Of a DNA stretch of 12,553 bases, positions 1-5,833 are shown piece after piece (within the stretch, counting starts at the first letter, position 1; every line of letters starts with the position of its first letter). Origin of the DNA: an uncultured Blautia sp. (GTDB taxonomy: Bacteria; Bacillota; Clostridia; Lachnospirales; Lachnospiraceae); contig UQAX01000059.1 of NCBI GenBank assembly GCA_900539145.1, positions 1 to 12,553 on the forward strand. The letters run 5' to 3'. A program made the translations under genes and the position numbers. The notes under the pieces were generated by a model. The model had not been told where the DNA came from. It was given only the letters and a program-made list of their open reading frames with translations, and searched no databases.

Positions 1-78
1 CTATTTGATCATTCATAATGAAGTTGTTGGGACAATCCTTAACTTATTGACATTGGCTAAAAAACAGACTCTTTCTTT

Positions 79-360
79 CTATCTTGTTGCGTTTCCGTTT
101 CCGGTTCCCATTGCATTACTGTTCTCTGATGAATTTTCGCTTCCTGTGGCATTGTCCATATTTCGTTCAAGCGTATCTCCCACGCCCTCTACTCCGTCTC
201 GGACATCATCTCCCAATTCTTCCGCACCGTCCTCTAAAGCCTCGCCGGTATCACCTACAACGCCCTTGTCCGTTGTATTCTTATCCGTTGTTGTATCGTT
301 GCCACAGGCAGTTACGCAAAGCATGGTTGATAACAGCAGTCCTAATATCAGTTTTTTCAT
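79..360 (-). CDS. Small acidic lipoprotein, function unknown
   Basis: A 93-residue predicted lipoprotein. The start at 360 is chosen because an AAAGGAG ribosome binding site lies 9 bases upstream and the protein then opens with a classic signal peptide: MKK, a hydrophobic stretch (residues 4-15) and a lipobox V16-T17-A18-C19. The Cys should be lipidated and anchor the protein to the outer face of the membrane. The open frame extends 15 codons further upstream but without a good ribosome site. The mature part has no recognisable domain. Residues 33-66 are an acidic, Gly/Asp/Glu-rich stretch with loosely repeated G-(D/E)-x-(V/L)-E/D units, and the tail (70-93) is Ser/Asn/Gly-rich. Short acidic lipoproteins of this look are common in Lachnospiraceae, from memory. 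It follows dapB on the same strand by 78 bases, with a possible weak terminator between, so it may be transcribed separately. The lipoprotein call is firm; no function can be assigned. Confidence 0.72.
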   Translation of the reverse strand: MKKLILGLLLSTMLCVTACGNDTTTDKNTTDKGVVGDTGEALEDGAEELGDDVRDGVEGVGDTLERNMDNATGSENSSENSNAMGTGNGNATR

Positions 361-403
361 TTCATGAAACTCCTTTCTATTAAGTTCTGCTGTTAATATC
401 TGC

Positions 404-444
404 AAATAAAACTGTTTTATACACCATTACAAAACAATTTATTT
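404..444 (-). terminator. Possible weak terminator after dapB
   Basis: An A/T-rich imperfect hairpin overlaps the dapB stop. Arms 404-410/438-444 (7 bp) and 413-418/431-436 (6 bp) are separated by a small internal loop. The 3' arm on the minus strand ends in TTTTATTT, but no separate U-run follows, so termination here would be weak. Confidence 0.33.
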
Positions 445-1197
445 GTTAATGACATGACTCATATTATATAAGCCTGCCGGTTTTCCGCTTAAAAATTTTG
501 CAGCTTCCACTGCACCTTTTGCAAAGACAGTCTTAGAATAAGCAGTGTGTCGAAATTCAATTACTTCATCAGGACCTGCAAAGATTACTTCATGGTCCCC
601 TACAATCGTTCCGCCACGAACTGCTGAAATTCCGATTTCCTTTTCATCCCTCTTTTCTCTTTTCTGACTTCTGTCATAAACATAATGATATTCATTATCC
701 ATTGCCTCATTTAAGCTGTCAGCCAAAGCAAGCGCTGTTCCGCTTGGTGCATCCACCTTTAAATTATGATGACGTTCTACAATCTCCATATCAAAGCCTG
801 CTGTTGCCAGCACCTTTGCCGCATCCTGTAAAAGCTTTAAAAGTGTGTTAATTCCCAAAGACATATTTGCGGAGCGAAGCACTGCTGTTTCCTTTGCCGC
901 TTCATTCACACGCTCTAACTGTTCTTCAGACAGACCTGTTGTGCACAGAACCAGCGGAAGCTTTTTCTCCACACAATATTTCAACACGTTATCCGTTGCC
1001 TTCGGAGAAGAAAAATCAATCATAACATCTACTTCTTTATCACAGTCAAAAACATTTGTATAAACTGGATAATTATGAAGTTTCATATCTGCAACATCAA
1101 TTCCTGCTGCAATTTCTGCATTTTCGTCTTTCTCTACAAGCTCTGAAATCACACGTCCCATGTGACCGTTACAGCCGTTCATTATTATTCTGACCAT
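439..1197 (-). CDS. dapB: 4-hydroxy-tetrahydrodipicolinate reductase
   Basis: DapB reduces the DapA product to tetrahydrodipicolinate with NAD(P)H in the cytoplasm, the second step of the diaminopimelate/lysine branch that feeds peptidoglycan and protein synthesis. The start at 1197 gives 252 residues, normal for the family, and sits 7 bases after AGAGGA; an in-frame ATG at 1221 lacks a ribosome site and would lie upstream of this one. An N-terminal Rossmann fold carries the dinucleotide motif G8-x-x-G11-x-x-G14-R15. The family signature around residues 141-155 (E-R-H-H-N-L-K-V-D-A-P-S-G-T-A) contains the catalytic His pair (143-144) and Lys147, and R204-G-G follows in the C-terminal domain. 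It lies 67 bases downstream of dapA on the same strand, consistent with co-transcription. Nothing appears broken. Confidence 0.97.
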   Translation of the reverse strand: MVRIIMNGCNGHMGRVISELVEKDENAEIAAGIDVADMKLHNYPVYTNVFDCDKEVDVMIDFSSPKATDNVLKYCVEKKLPLVLCTTGLSEEQLERVNEAAKETAVLRSANMSLGINTLLKLLQDAAKVLATAGFDMEIVERHHNLKVDAPSGTALALADSLNEAMDNEYHYVYDRSQKREKRDEKEIGISAVRGGTIVGDHEVIFAGPDEVIEFRHTAYSKTVFAKGAVEAAKFLSGKPAGLYNMSHVINK

Positions 1198-1264
1198 CTT
1201 TTTTCCTCTTTTCTTTTGCATATTACAAAACTCTTATGCCAGTACAGTGAAAAATAAATTTTTA

Positions 1265-2155
1265 CTATACTAATTCAATTCCAAAATCTTTCATTGCTTT
1301 TTTCAAAACTTCCTGATGAGCGTCTTCCATTTCTGTCATTGGCATACGCAGAGAACCTACTTCTTTTCCCATAAGGTTTAAGGCTGTTTTTACAGGGATT
1401 GGATTTACTTCACAGAAAAGTGCATGGATAAGAGGCAGCGCTTTTAACTGCATATCTCTGCTTTCCTCTACTTTTCCTTCCATGAATTTTGCCACAATAT
1501 CATGTGTATATTTTGGTGCCACATTGGAAAGTACAGAGATTACACCTTTTCCTCCCAAAGAAAGAATTGGCACAATCTGGTCGTCATTTCCGGAATAAAT
1601 ATCCATCTTTCCCTGTGTCAAAGCCGCAATTTCAGCTACCTGAGAAATATTTCCGGAAGCCTCTTTAATTGCTACAATATTTTCCACATGCTCTGCCAGA
1701 TAAGCCGCTGTCTTCGGCTCAATATTACATCCTGTGCGGCTTGCTACATTATATAAAATAATCGGAAGCTTTACAGAATTTGCAATCGCAGTATAATGAG
1801 CAATCAAGCCCTGCTGTGTTGCTTTATTATAATATGGCGTTACTAAAAGCAGTCCGTCCGCCCCGTACTTTTCAGCTTCCTGTGAAAGGTAAATCGCTGT
1901 CTGTGTACAGTTAGAGCCTGTTCCTGCAATAACAGGAATTCTTTTATTTACTTTATCAATGGTATATTTGATTGCGTCTAAATGTTCCTCATGGGTCAGG
2001 GTTGAAGACTCTCCTGTTGTTCCGCAAATAATAATTGCATCCGTTTGTCCTGCAATCTGCTCTTCAAGAATTTCTCCTAATTTCTCAAAGTTTACTTCTC
2101 CGTTTTCTTTCATTGGCGTTACAATCGCTACACCCGCACCTGTAAAAATAGACAT
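1265..2155 (-). CDS. dapA: 4-hydroxy-tetrahydrodipicolinate synthase
   Basis: DapA condenses pyruvate with aspartate semialdehyde, the committed step into diaminopimelate and lysine. The protein is 296 residues, the usual size of this Schiff-base TIM-barrel family. The GTTGES motif is at residues 45-50 (Thr46/Thr47 of the proton relay), the active-site Tyr is Y135 within LYNVASR ending at R140, and the Schiff-base Lys is K164 in the segment AIKEASG. The start is supported by AAGGAGG six bases upstream. It is placed between a CobO-like gene (57 bases upstream) and dapB (67 bases downstream), all on the minus strand, so the three probably form an operon. No lysine riboswitch is visible upstream. 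Other members of the fold (N-acetylneuraminate lyase, 2-keto-3-deoxy sugar aldolases) are unlikely because dapB is adjacent and the pocket Arg of DapA is present. Confidence 0.97.
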   Translation of the reverse strand: MSIFTGAGVAIVTPMKENGEVNFEKLGEILEEQIAGQTDAIIICGTTGESSTLTHEEHLDAIKYTIDKVNKRIPVIAGTGSNCTQTAIYLSQEAEKYGADGLLLVTPYYNKATQQGLIAHYTAIANSVKLPIILYNVASRTGCNIEPKTAAYLAEHVENIVAIKEASGNISQVAEIAALTQGKMDIYSGNDDQIVPILSLGGKGVISVLSNVAPKYTHDIVAKFMEGKVEESRDMQLKALPLIHALFCEVNPIPVKTALNLMGKEVGSLRMPMTEMEDAHQEVLKKAMKDFGIELV

Positions 2156-2212
2156 ATTCTTCCTCCTTATTGTCCTGTTCCTATTTCTTTTGTATATACT
2201 TTGATTTACAGC

Positions 2213-2704
2213 CTATTTAATAACTTCCAGTGAAACCACTCTGTCCGCTGCATTTTTCAAAGCTTCTGTCACAACATTTCCTGTCATAATCAGCTCTGTT
2301 TCATAATCCTTTGCCTGAATAAGACTTTCGATTTCTTCTTCTGAAACAATGCCAAACTCTAAAGCCCCCAGAATTTCATCGAGAATTAGCATATCACATT
2401 CTTCTGTCAGCAATACTTTTCGTGCAAAATTTAAACCGTTTCGGATATTCAGATTTTCCTCTTTCTTTTCTTCCTCTGTCAGGTCCTCATAAAATTTATC
2501 TTTCTTTTCAAAACGAAACAGACGAACCTCCGGCTCCATTGCATTTAGATAATCTAATCTGGAAGTGGCTCTTCCTTTTAAAAACTGAATTACAATGGCC
2601 CGCTTTCCATAACCAACCGCACGAATTGCCTGACCGATTGCCACGCTTGTTTTTCCTTTTCCCGGTCCGCAGTAAATCTGCGTCAATCCCTTTTCTTCAT
2701 CCAT
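2213..2704 (-). CDS. CobO/BtuR-type corrinoid adenosyltransferase, short form
   Basis: A 163-residue P-loop protein that resembles cob(I)yrinic acid a,c-diamide adenosyltransferase (CobO/BtuR/CobA family), which moves the 5'-deoxyadenosyl group of ATP onto cob(I)alamin-type corrinoids in the cytoplasm. The characteristic P-loop G13-P-G-K-G-K-T-S20 is followed by an R-A-V-G-Y-G-K segment, I-Q-F-L-K-G (39-44) and the Walker-B-like L-I-L-D109-E110-I-L-G-A-L. Two differences from typical members: the late T-G-R motif reads T141-G-N, and the chain stops at residue 163 just after the A-D-R-V-V-S-L-E strand, without the C-terminal tail containing the conserved His/Gly/Ala-R-x-G-I segment of BtuR. 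AGAGGTG precedes the ATG. It is the first gene after promoter 2764-2792 and is followed by dapA after 57 bases, an association with no obvious metabolic logic. The fold is confident; corrinoid activity is inference. Confidence 0.8.
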   Translation of the reverse strand: MDEEKGLTQIYCGPGKGKTSVAIGQAIRAVGYGKRAIVIQFLKGRATSRLDYLNAMEPEVRLFRFEKKDKFYEDLTEEEKKEENLNIRNGLNFARKVLLTEECDMLILDEILGALEFGIVSEEEIESLIQAKDYETELIMTGNVVTEALKNAADRVVSLEVIK

Positions 2705-2763
2705 AATTATACACCTCTTACAGACTGCCTTTTCCTTATTTTACTTTATTAAGAGTTGTGTAT

Positions 2764-2792
2764 ATATTACTACACCTAAGCAAATATTGCAA
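2764..2792 (-). promoter_or_regulatory. Sigma-A promoter for the cobO-dapA-dapB transcript
   Basis: On the minus strand TTGCAA (2787-2792) is followed after exactly 17 bases by TAATAT (2764-2769). Transcription would start near 2757, about 50 bases before the CobO start. It lies in the 111-base gap between the SSB-like gene and the CobO gene, which otherwise shows no terminator hairpin. Confidence 0.5.
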
Positions 2793-2815
2793 CCTAACAA
2801 TCAATCTTGACCATT

Positions 2816-3442
2816 TTAATCTGCATATTCTAATTTACTTACGGAAACCTCGTAAGCCACTCTTTTTTCAGTCTCATTTTCCCCTAATTTTTTAATATAT
2901 TCTCTGCTCTGAATTCTGCCCCAAATCAGCACATGACCGCCTACTTCAAATGCGGATGCGTAACGGGCATTTCTTCCCCAGCATATACAGGGTATGTAGT
3001 CAGATTTTCCATAAGGCCGGTTCACTGCCAATAAAAGGTCTGCAATTTCCCTTCCAAGCGGTGTTTTCCTGTATACCGGCGGCTTACAGATATATCCGTC
3101 AAGGAAAATCTGATTTGTTTTAATGGAGTCGTCTGCCTCCTCCACAAAAGTCAGCTCTCTTACAAAAACAGAAAGTACCAGTCTGTTTTTCTTCTCTTCG
3201 TGGCGATTGTAGGAACGGAACTGTCCCTGCACCATGATGTATTCCCCTTCATAATCCTGTGTAACGTCTACCAGACGTTCTGAAACCATCAAAGGTATTC
3301 TGTCCTCGGAGTCGCTGAGTCGCTTCACCAATACGTCTACCAGGTAAAATCCCTCTCCGTATACCTGATGACTGAATGTAAAGCCTGACGCTACCTTTCC
3401 CATAATGGACACCTGATTGTTTTCAATAATTTTATCTGCCAT
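2816..3442 (-). CDS. SSB-like protein with two tandem OB folds
   Basis: A 208-residue protein resembling single-stranded DNA-binding proteins, but apparently built of two OB-fold units in one chain. Unit 1 spans about residues 8-102 (N-x-V-S-I-M-G-K-V opening, E-Y-I-M-V-Q-G-Q-F-R-S-Y at 67-78, L-V-L-S-V-F-V-R-E-L at the end). Unit 2 spans about 109-206 (N-Q-I-F-L-D-G-Y-I opening, P-L-G-R-E-I-A-D-L-L-L-A-V-N-R around 128-142, Y-I-P-C-I-C-W-G-R-N-A-R at 149-160, V-L-I-W-G-R-I-Q-S-R-E-Y at 171-182). Unit 2 carries the better-preserved SSB signature. The chain ends in L-E-Y-A-D and has no long disordered linker or acidic D-D-x-I-P-F tip, which replicative SSB uses to recruit partners, so it is probably not the housekeeping SSB. 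GGAAGGGG lies upstream of the ATG. It is transcribed away from typA. A PriB-like or accessory ssDNA-binding role is possible but unproven. Confidence 0.74.
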   Translation of the reverse strand: MADKIIENNQVSIMGKVASGFTFSHQVYGEGFYLVDVLVKRLSDSEDRIPLMVSERLVDVTQDYEGEYIMVQGQFRSYNRHEEKKNRLVLSVFVRELTFVEEADDSIKTNQIFLDGYICKPPVYRKTPLGREIADLLLAVNRPYGKSDYIPCICWGRNARYASAFEVGGHVLIWGRIQSREYIKKLGENETEKRVAYEVSVSKLEYAD

Positions 3443-3480
3443 GATTTGTTTCCCCTTCCTCTTTCTGGTATCTTGTCTAT

Positions 3481-3509
3481 ATCATATCTATTCACCTGCT
3501 TGCTGTTTT
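3481..3509 (-). promoter_or_regulatory. Possible promoter of the SSB-like gene
   Basis: The minus strand has TATGAT (3481-3486) 17 bases after AAAACA (3504-3509). The -10 is good and the -35 matches only three of six consensus bases. Transcription would begin roughly 30 bases before the start codon at 3442. Confidence 0.3.
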
Positions 3510-3553
3510 AGAACCACTTTTTTTAAAATTTTTAAAAAAATCTTTTTCCCCCT

Positions 3554-3581
3554 TTGTATTTACAGTTAAGTATGATAGAAT
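3554..3581 (+). promoter_or_regulatory. Candidate typA promoter
   Basis: TTGTAT (3554-3559), a 16-base spacer and TAGAAT (3576-3581). An overlapping alternative is TTTACA (3559-3564), 16 bases, TAAAAT (3581-3586). Either gives a typA leader of nearly 200 bases that includes the long-arm palindromic repeat. The A/T-tract just upstream would suit an UP element. Which pair is used cannot be decided from sequence. Confidence 0.42.
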
Positions 3582-3596
3582 AAAATCCGGATTTTA
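3581..3596. promoter_or_regulatory. Perfect 16-bp palindrome at the typA promoter, candidate operator
   Basis: TAAAATCCGGATTTTA is self-complementary over all 16 bases and overlaps the -10/start region of the candidate typA promoter. It has no loop, so it suits a dimeric DNA-binding protein better than an RNA hairpin. The regulator is unknown. Confidence 0.35.
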
Positions 3597-3630
3597 CTAA
3601 AAATACAGGTGTTTTTATGCTAACATAATT

Positions 3631-3730
3631 CGGTAATGTTGATGCACTTTTAGCGAATTTTTCGAGCACGCTTTGAGATTAAAAGCTCAAAGTGAGCGCA
3701 GACTGAGCGTAAAATGTATCAATATTTCCG
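3631..3730 (+). repeat. Long-arm palindromic repeat, copy 1 (typA leader)
   Basis: Outer arms 3631-3650 and 3711-3730 pair at 18 of 20 positions, counting two G-U pairs. They enclose a 60-base core (3651-3710) holding an inner hairpin CTTTGAG (3671-3677) / CTCAAAG (3686-3692) with an 8-base loop. The core matches, with about 54 of 61 aligned positions identical, the reverse complement of the element at 8486-8580, including a 25-base exact block (3684-3708). It lies 54 bases upstream of the typA start and, if the candidate promoter is right, inside the typA leader RNA. No open reading frame fits it. It resembles a REP- or MITE-type non-coding repeat; the family is not one I can name. Confidence 0.8.
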
Positions 3731-3784
3731 GATATGTTTTAATACAACAACACCTTGACAGCATAAAGAGAAAAGAGGTTAATT

Positions 3785-5614
3785 ATGAAAACAGCAAGAG
3801 AAGATATCAGAAACGTGGCGATTATTGCCCATGTTGACCACGGTAAAACAACTCTGGTTGACCAGCTTCTTCGCCAGAGCGGTGTTTTCCGTGAAAATCA
3901 GGCAGTACAGGAACGTGTCATGGACTCCAACGATATTGAAAGAGAACGTGGTATTACCATTTTATCCAAAAACACTGCCGTATATTACAAGGATACAAAA
4001 ATCAACATTATTGATACACCGGGACATGCGGATTTCGGCGGTGAAGTAGAACGTGTATTAAAAATGGTAGACGGCGTTATCCTTTTAGTAGATGCTTTTG
4101 AAGGTGCTATGCCTCAGACAAAATTTGTTCTGAAAAAAGCTCTGGAATTAGACCTTCATGTTATTGTATGTATTAACAAGATTGACCGTCCGGAGGCTCG
4201 TCCTGATGAAGTAATTGACGAGGTTTTAGAGCTTCTTATGGATTTAGACGCATCTGACGAACAGTTAGACTGCCCGTTCTTATATGCGTCTGCAAAAGCA
4301 GGACACGCTGTTCTGGATTTAAGCGATACACCGGAAAGCATGGAGCCTTTATTTGAAACAATCTTAAAATACATTCCTGCACCTACCGGTGACCCGGATG
4401 CCCCGACACAGACCTTAATCAGCACCATTGATTACAACGAATATGTGGGACGTATCGGCGTAGGTAAAGTAGAAAACGGAAAGCTCTCCGTTAATCAGGA
4501 GGTTATGCTGGTAAACCACCATGACCCTGATAAAATGAAAAAAGTAAAAATCAGCAAGCTCTATGAATTTGAAGGTTTAAATAAGGTTGAGGTAAAGGAA
4601 GCAGGTATCGGCTCGATTGTTGCCATTTCCGGTATTGCGGACATTCATATCGGAGATACCCTTTGCTCCCCTGAAAATCCGAAGCCAATTCCGTTCCAGA
4701 AAATTTCAGAGCCTACCATTTCCATGAACTTTATTGTAAATGACAGTCCGTTTGCAGGACAGGAAGGTAAATTTATCACTTCCCGTCATTTAAGAGAACG
4801 TCTGATGCGTGAATTAAACACAGATGTCAGCCTTCGTGTAGAAGACACAGAAAGCACAGACTGCTTCAAGGTTTCCGGACGTGGAGAGCTTCATTTATCT
4901 GTTTTAATTGAAAATATGAGACGTGAAGGTTACGAATTTGCCGTAAGTAAAGCGGAAGTTATCTATCACGAAGATGAACGAGGAAAAAAATTAGAACCTA
5001 TGGAAATCGCTTATGTGGATGTTCCGGAAGAATTTTCCGGTACGATTATTCAGCGTTTAAGTGAAAGAAAAGGTGAACTTCAGGGTATGAGCCCTGCCAG
5101 TGACGGAACAACACGTCTGGAATTCAATATTCCATCCAGAGGACTGATTGGTTTCCGAGGTGAATTTATGACCTCCACAAAAGGCTCCGGTATTTTAAAT
5201 ACTGCATTTGACGGCTATGCTCCATACAAAGGTGATTTACAGTACCGCAAACAGGGTTCTCTTATTGCCTTTGAAACAGGCGAATCCGTAGCTTACGGTC
5301 TTTTCTCTGCACAGGACCGTGGTACACTCTTTATCGGACCGGGCGAAAAAGTATACAGCGGTATGGTTATCGGACAGAGCGGTAAAGCAGAAGATATCGA
5401 ATTAAACGTATGTAAGACAAAACACCTTACCAATACCCGTTCTTCTTCTGCTGACGAAGCCTTAAAGCTGACTCCGCCTAAGGTTTTAAGTCTGGAACAG
5501 GCGTTGGAATTTATTGATACAGACGAGCTTCTGGAAATTACACCGGACTCCCTGCGTATCCGTAAGAAAATTTTAGACTCCCGTTTAAGAAAAAGACAGG
5601 GCTTTAACAAATAA
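3785..5614 (+). CDS. typA: Ribosome-associated translational GTPase TypA/BipA
   Basis: A 609-residue GTPase of the EF-G-like superfamily that binds the 70S ribosome and is linked in other bacteria to 50S assembly, cold growth and stress. All G motifs are intact: G1 A15-H-V-D-H-G-K-T-T-L24, switch I R55-G-I-T-I59, G3 D77-T-P-G-H81, G4 N131-K-I-D134 and G5 S169-A-K171. After the G domain come the beta-barrel domain II (about 205-295), domain III (about 305-385), domain V, and the TypA-specific C-terminal domain (about 480-609), with R-G-L-I-G-F-R-G-E-F-M-T at the junction. Length is normal for the family. AGAGG lies six bases before the ATG. It is transcribed alone: a divergent gene lies upstream and a strong terminator at 5631-5670 follows. 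Its leader carries a palindromic repeat whose effect on expression is unknown. Confidence 0.98.
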   Translation: MKTAREDIRNVAIIAHVDHGKTTLVDQLLRQSGVFRENQAVQERVMDSNDIERERGITILSKNTAVYYKDTKINIIDTPGHADFGGEVERVLKMVDGVILLVDAFEGAMPQTKFVLKKALELDLHVIVCINKIDRPEARPDEVIDEVLELLMDLDASDEQLDCPFLYASAKAGHAVLDLSDTPESMEPLFETILKYIPAPTGDPDAPTQTLISTIDYNEYVGRIGVGKVENGKLSVNQEVMLVNHHDPDKMKKVKISKLYEFEGLNKVEVKEAGIGSIVAISGIADIHIGDTLCSPENPKPIPFQKISEPTISMNFIVNDSPFAGQEGKFITSRHLRERLMRELNTDVSLRVEDTESTDCFKVSGRGELHLSVLIENMRREGYEFAVSKAEVIYHEDERGKKLEPMEIAYVDVPEEFSGTIIQRLSERKGELQGMSPASDGTTRLEFNIPSRGLIGFRGEFMTSTKGSGILNTAFDGYAPYKGDLQYRKQGSLIAFETGESVAYGLFSAQDRGTLFIGPGEKVYSGMVIGQSGKAEDIELNVCKTKHLTNTRSSSADEALKLTPPKVLSLEQALEFIDTDELLEITPDSLRIRKKILDSRLRKRQGFNK

Positions 5615-5630
5615 ATATTTTAGATGAATG

Positions 5631-5670
5631 AAACTGCTATCGTGAGATTTTTCTCCATAGCAGTTTTTTC
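5631..5670 (+). terminator. Intrinsic terminator of typA
   Basis: AAACTGCTAT (5631-5640) pairs perfectly with ATAGCAGTTT (5657-5666). The pairing region has an inner GAG/CTC extension around the loop and is followed by TTTTC. It starts 17 bases after the typA stop codon. Confidence 0.9.
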
Positions 5671-5733
5671 TTTATCCTAATAATGTAACGCATTGAATTT
5701 TCTGATAATCAAAAATTTAATAATATTTTTTTC

Positions 5734-5762
5734 TTTATATTATCACTTCTTTATGATAAAAT
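5734..5762 (+). promoter_or_regulatory. Candidate adhE promoter with overlapping inverted repeat
   Basis: TTTATA (5734-5739), 17 bases, TAAAAT (5757-5762); TATGAT at 5752-5757 is an alternative -10. An inverted repeat TTATCA (5740-5745), 8 bases, TGATAA (5754-5759) overlaps the spacer and -10. A related TGATAATCA palindrome lies at 5703-5711. These could be operator half-sites. They do not match the Rex redox operator that controls adhE in many Firmicutes. The rest of the 5671-5833 gap is A/T-rich and shows nothing else. Confidence 0.33.
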
Positions 5763-5833
5763 CTGCTTACAGATATTTTTTTAATCTTTTTAGCAATTCA
5801 AAATCAGATTTACAAGTTAAAGGAGGATTTGAT

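Larger units (their letters stand above)
3443..3784. other. 342-base divergent intergenic region, SSB-like gene / typA
   Basis: This gap contains promoters in both directions, an A/T-tract block (about 3518-3547) that could act as an UP element or bent DNA, a perfect 16-bp palindrome (3581-3596), one copy of the long-arm palindromic repeat (3631-3730) and the typA ribosome site AGAGG at about 3774-3778. I see no small protein-coding frame with a ribosome site in it. Confidence 0.6.

Noticed and set aside
1..78. Terminator or further gene left of the lipoprotein
   Set aside because: Only a 4-bp TTGT/ACAA stem without a U-run is visible, and a TTGACA near 48 has no matching -10; nothing supportable.
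5..367. Plus-strand open frame of 120 codons over the lipoprotein gene
   Set aside because: Antisense shadow: Ser/Pro-rich translation, no ribosome site, and the opposite strand has a convincing lipoprotein.
1198..1221. Upstream in-frame ATG of dapB
   Set aside because: No ribosome site precedes it, and its sequence contains the AGAGGA site of the start at 1197.
2705..2815. Lysine riboswitch or T-box ahead of the cobO-dapA-dapB transcript
   Set aside because: The leader is only about 50 bases from the promoter and holds no such structure or specifier/terminator arrangement; the gap before dapA is 57 bases.
3755..3760. Perfect TTGACA -35 box just before typA
   Set aside because: A -10 at the right distance would fall on the start codon (about 3778-3786), leaving no room for the ribosome site.
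5693..5833. N-terminal extension of AdhE from an upstream in-frame ATG
   Set aside because: The stretch encodes an atypical Phe/Ile/Tyr-rich peptide, lies over the promoter region, and the excellent AAAGGAGG site fixes the start at 5834.
5615..5833. Rex operator upstream of adhE
   Set aside because: No TTGTTAA-type dyad; the TTTAACAA at the typA end is a lone half-site inside coding sequence.
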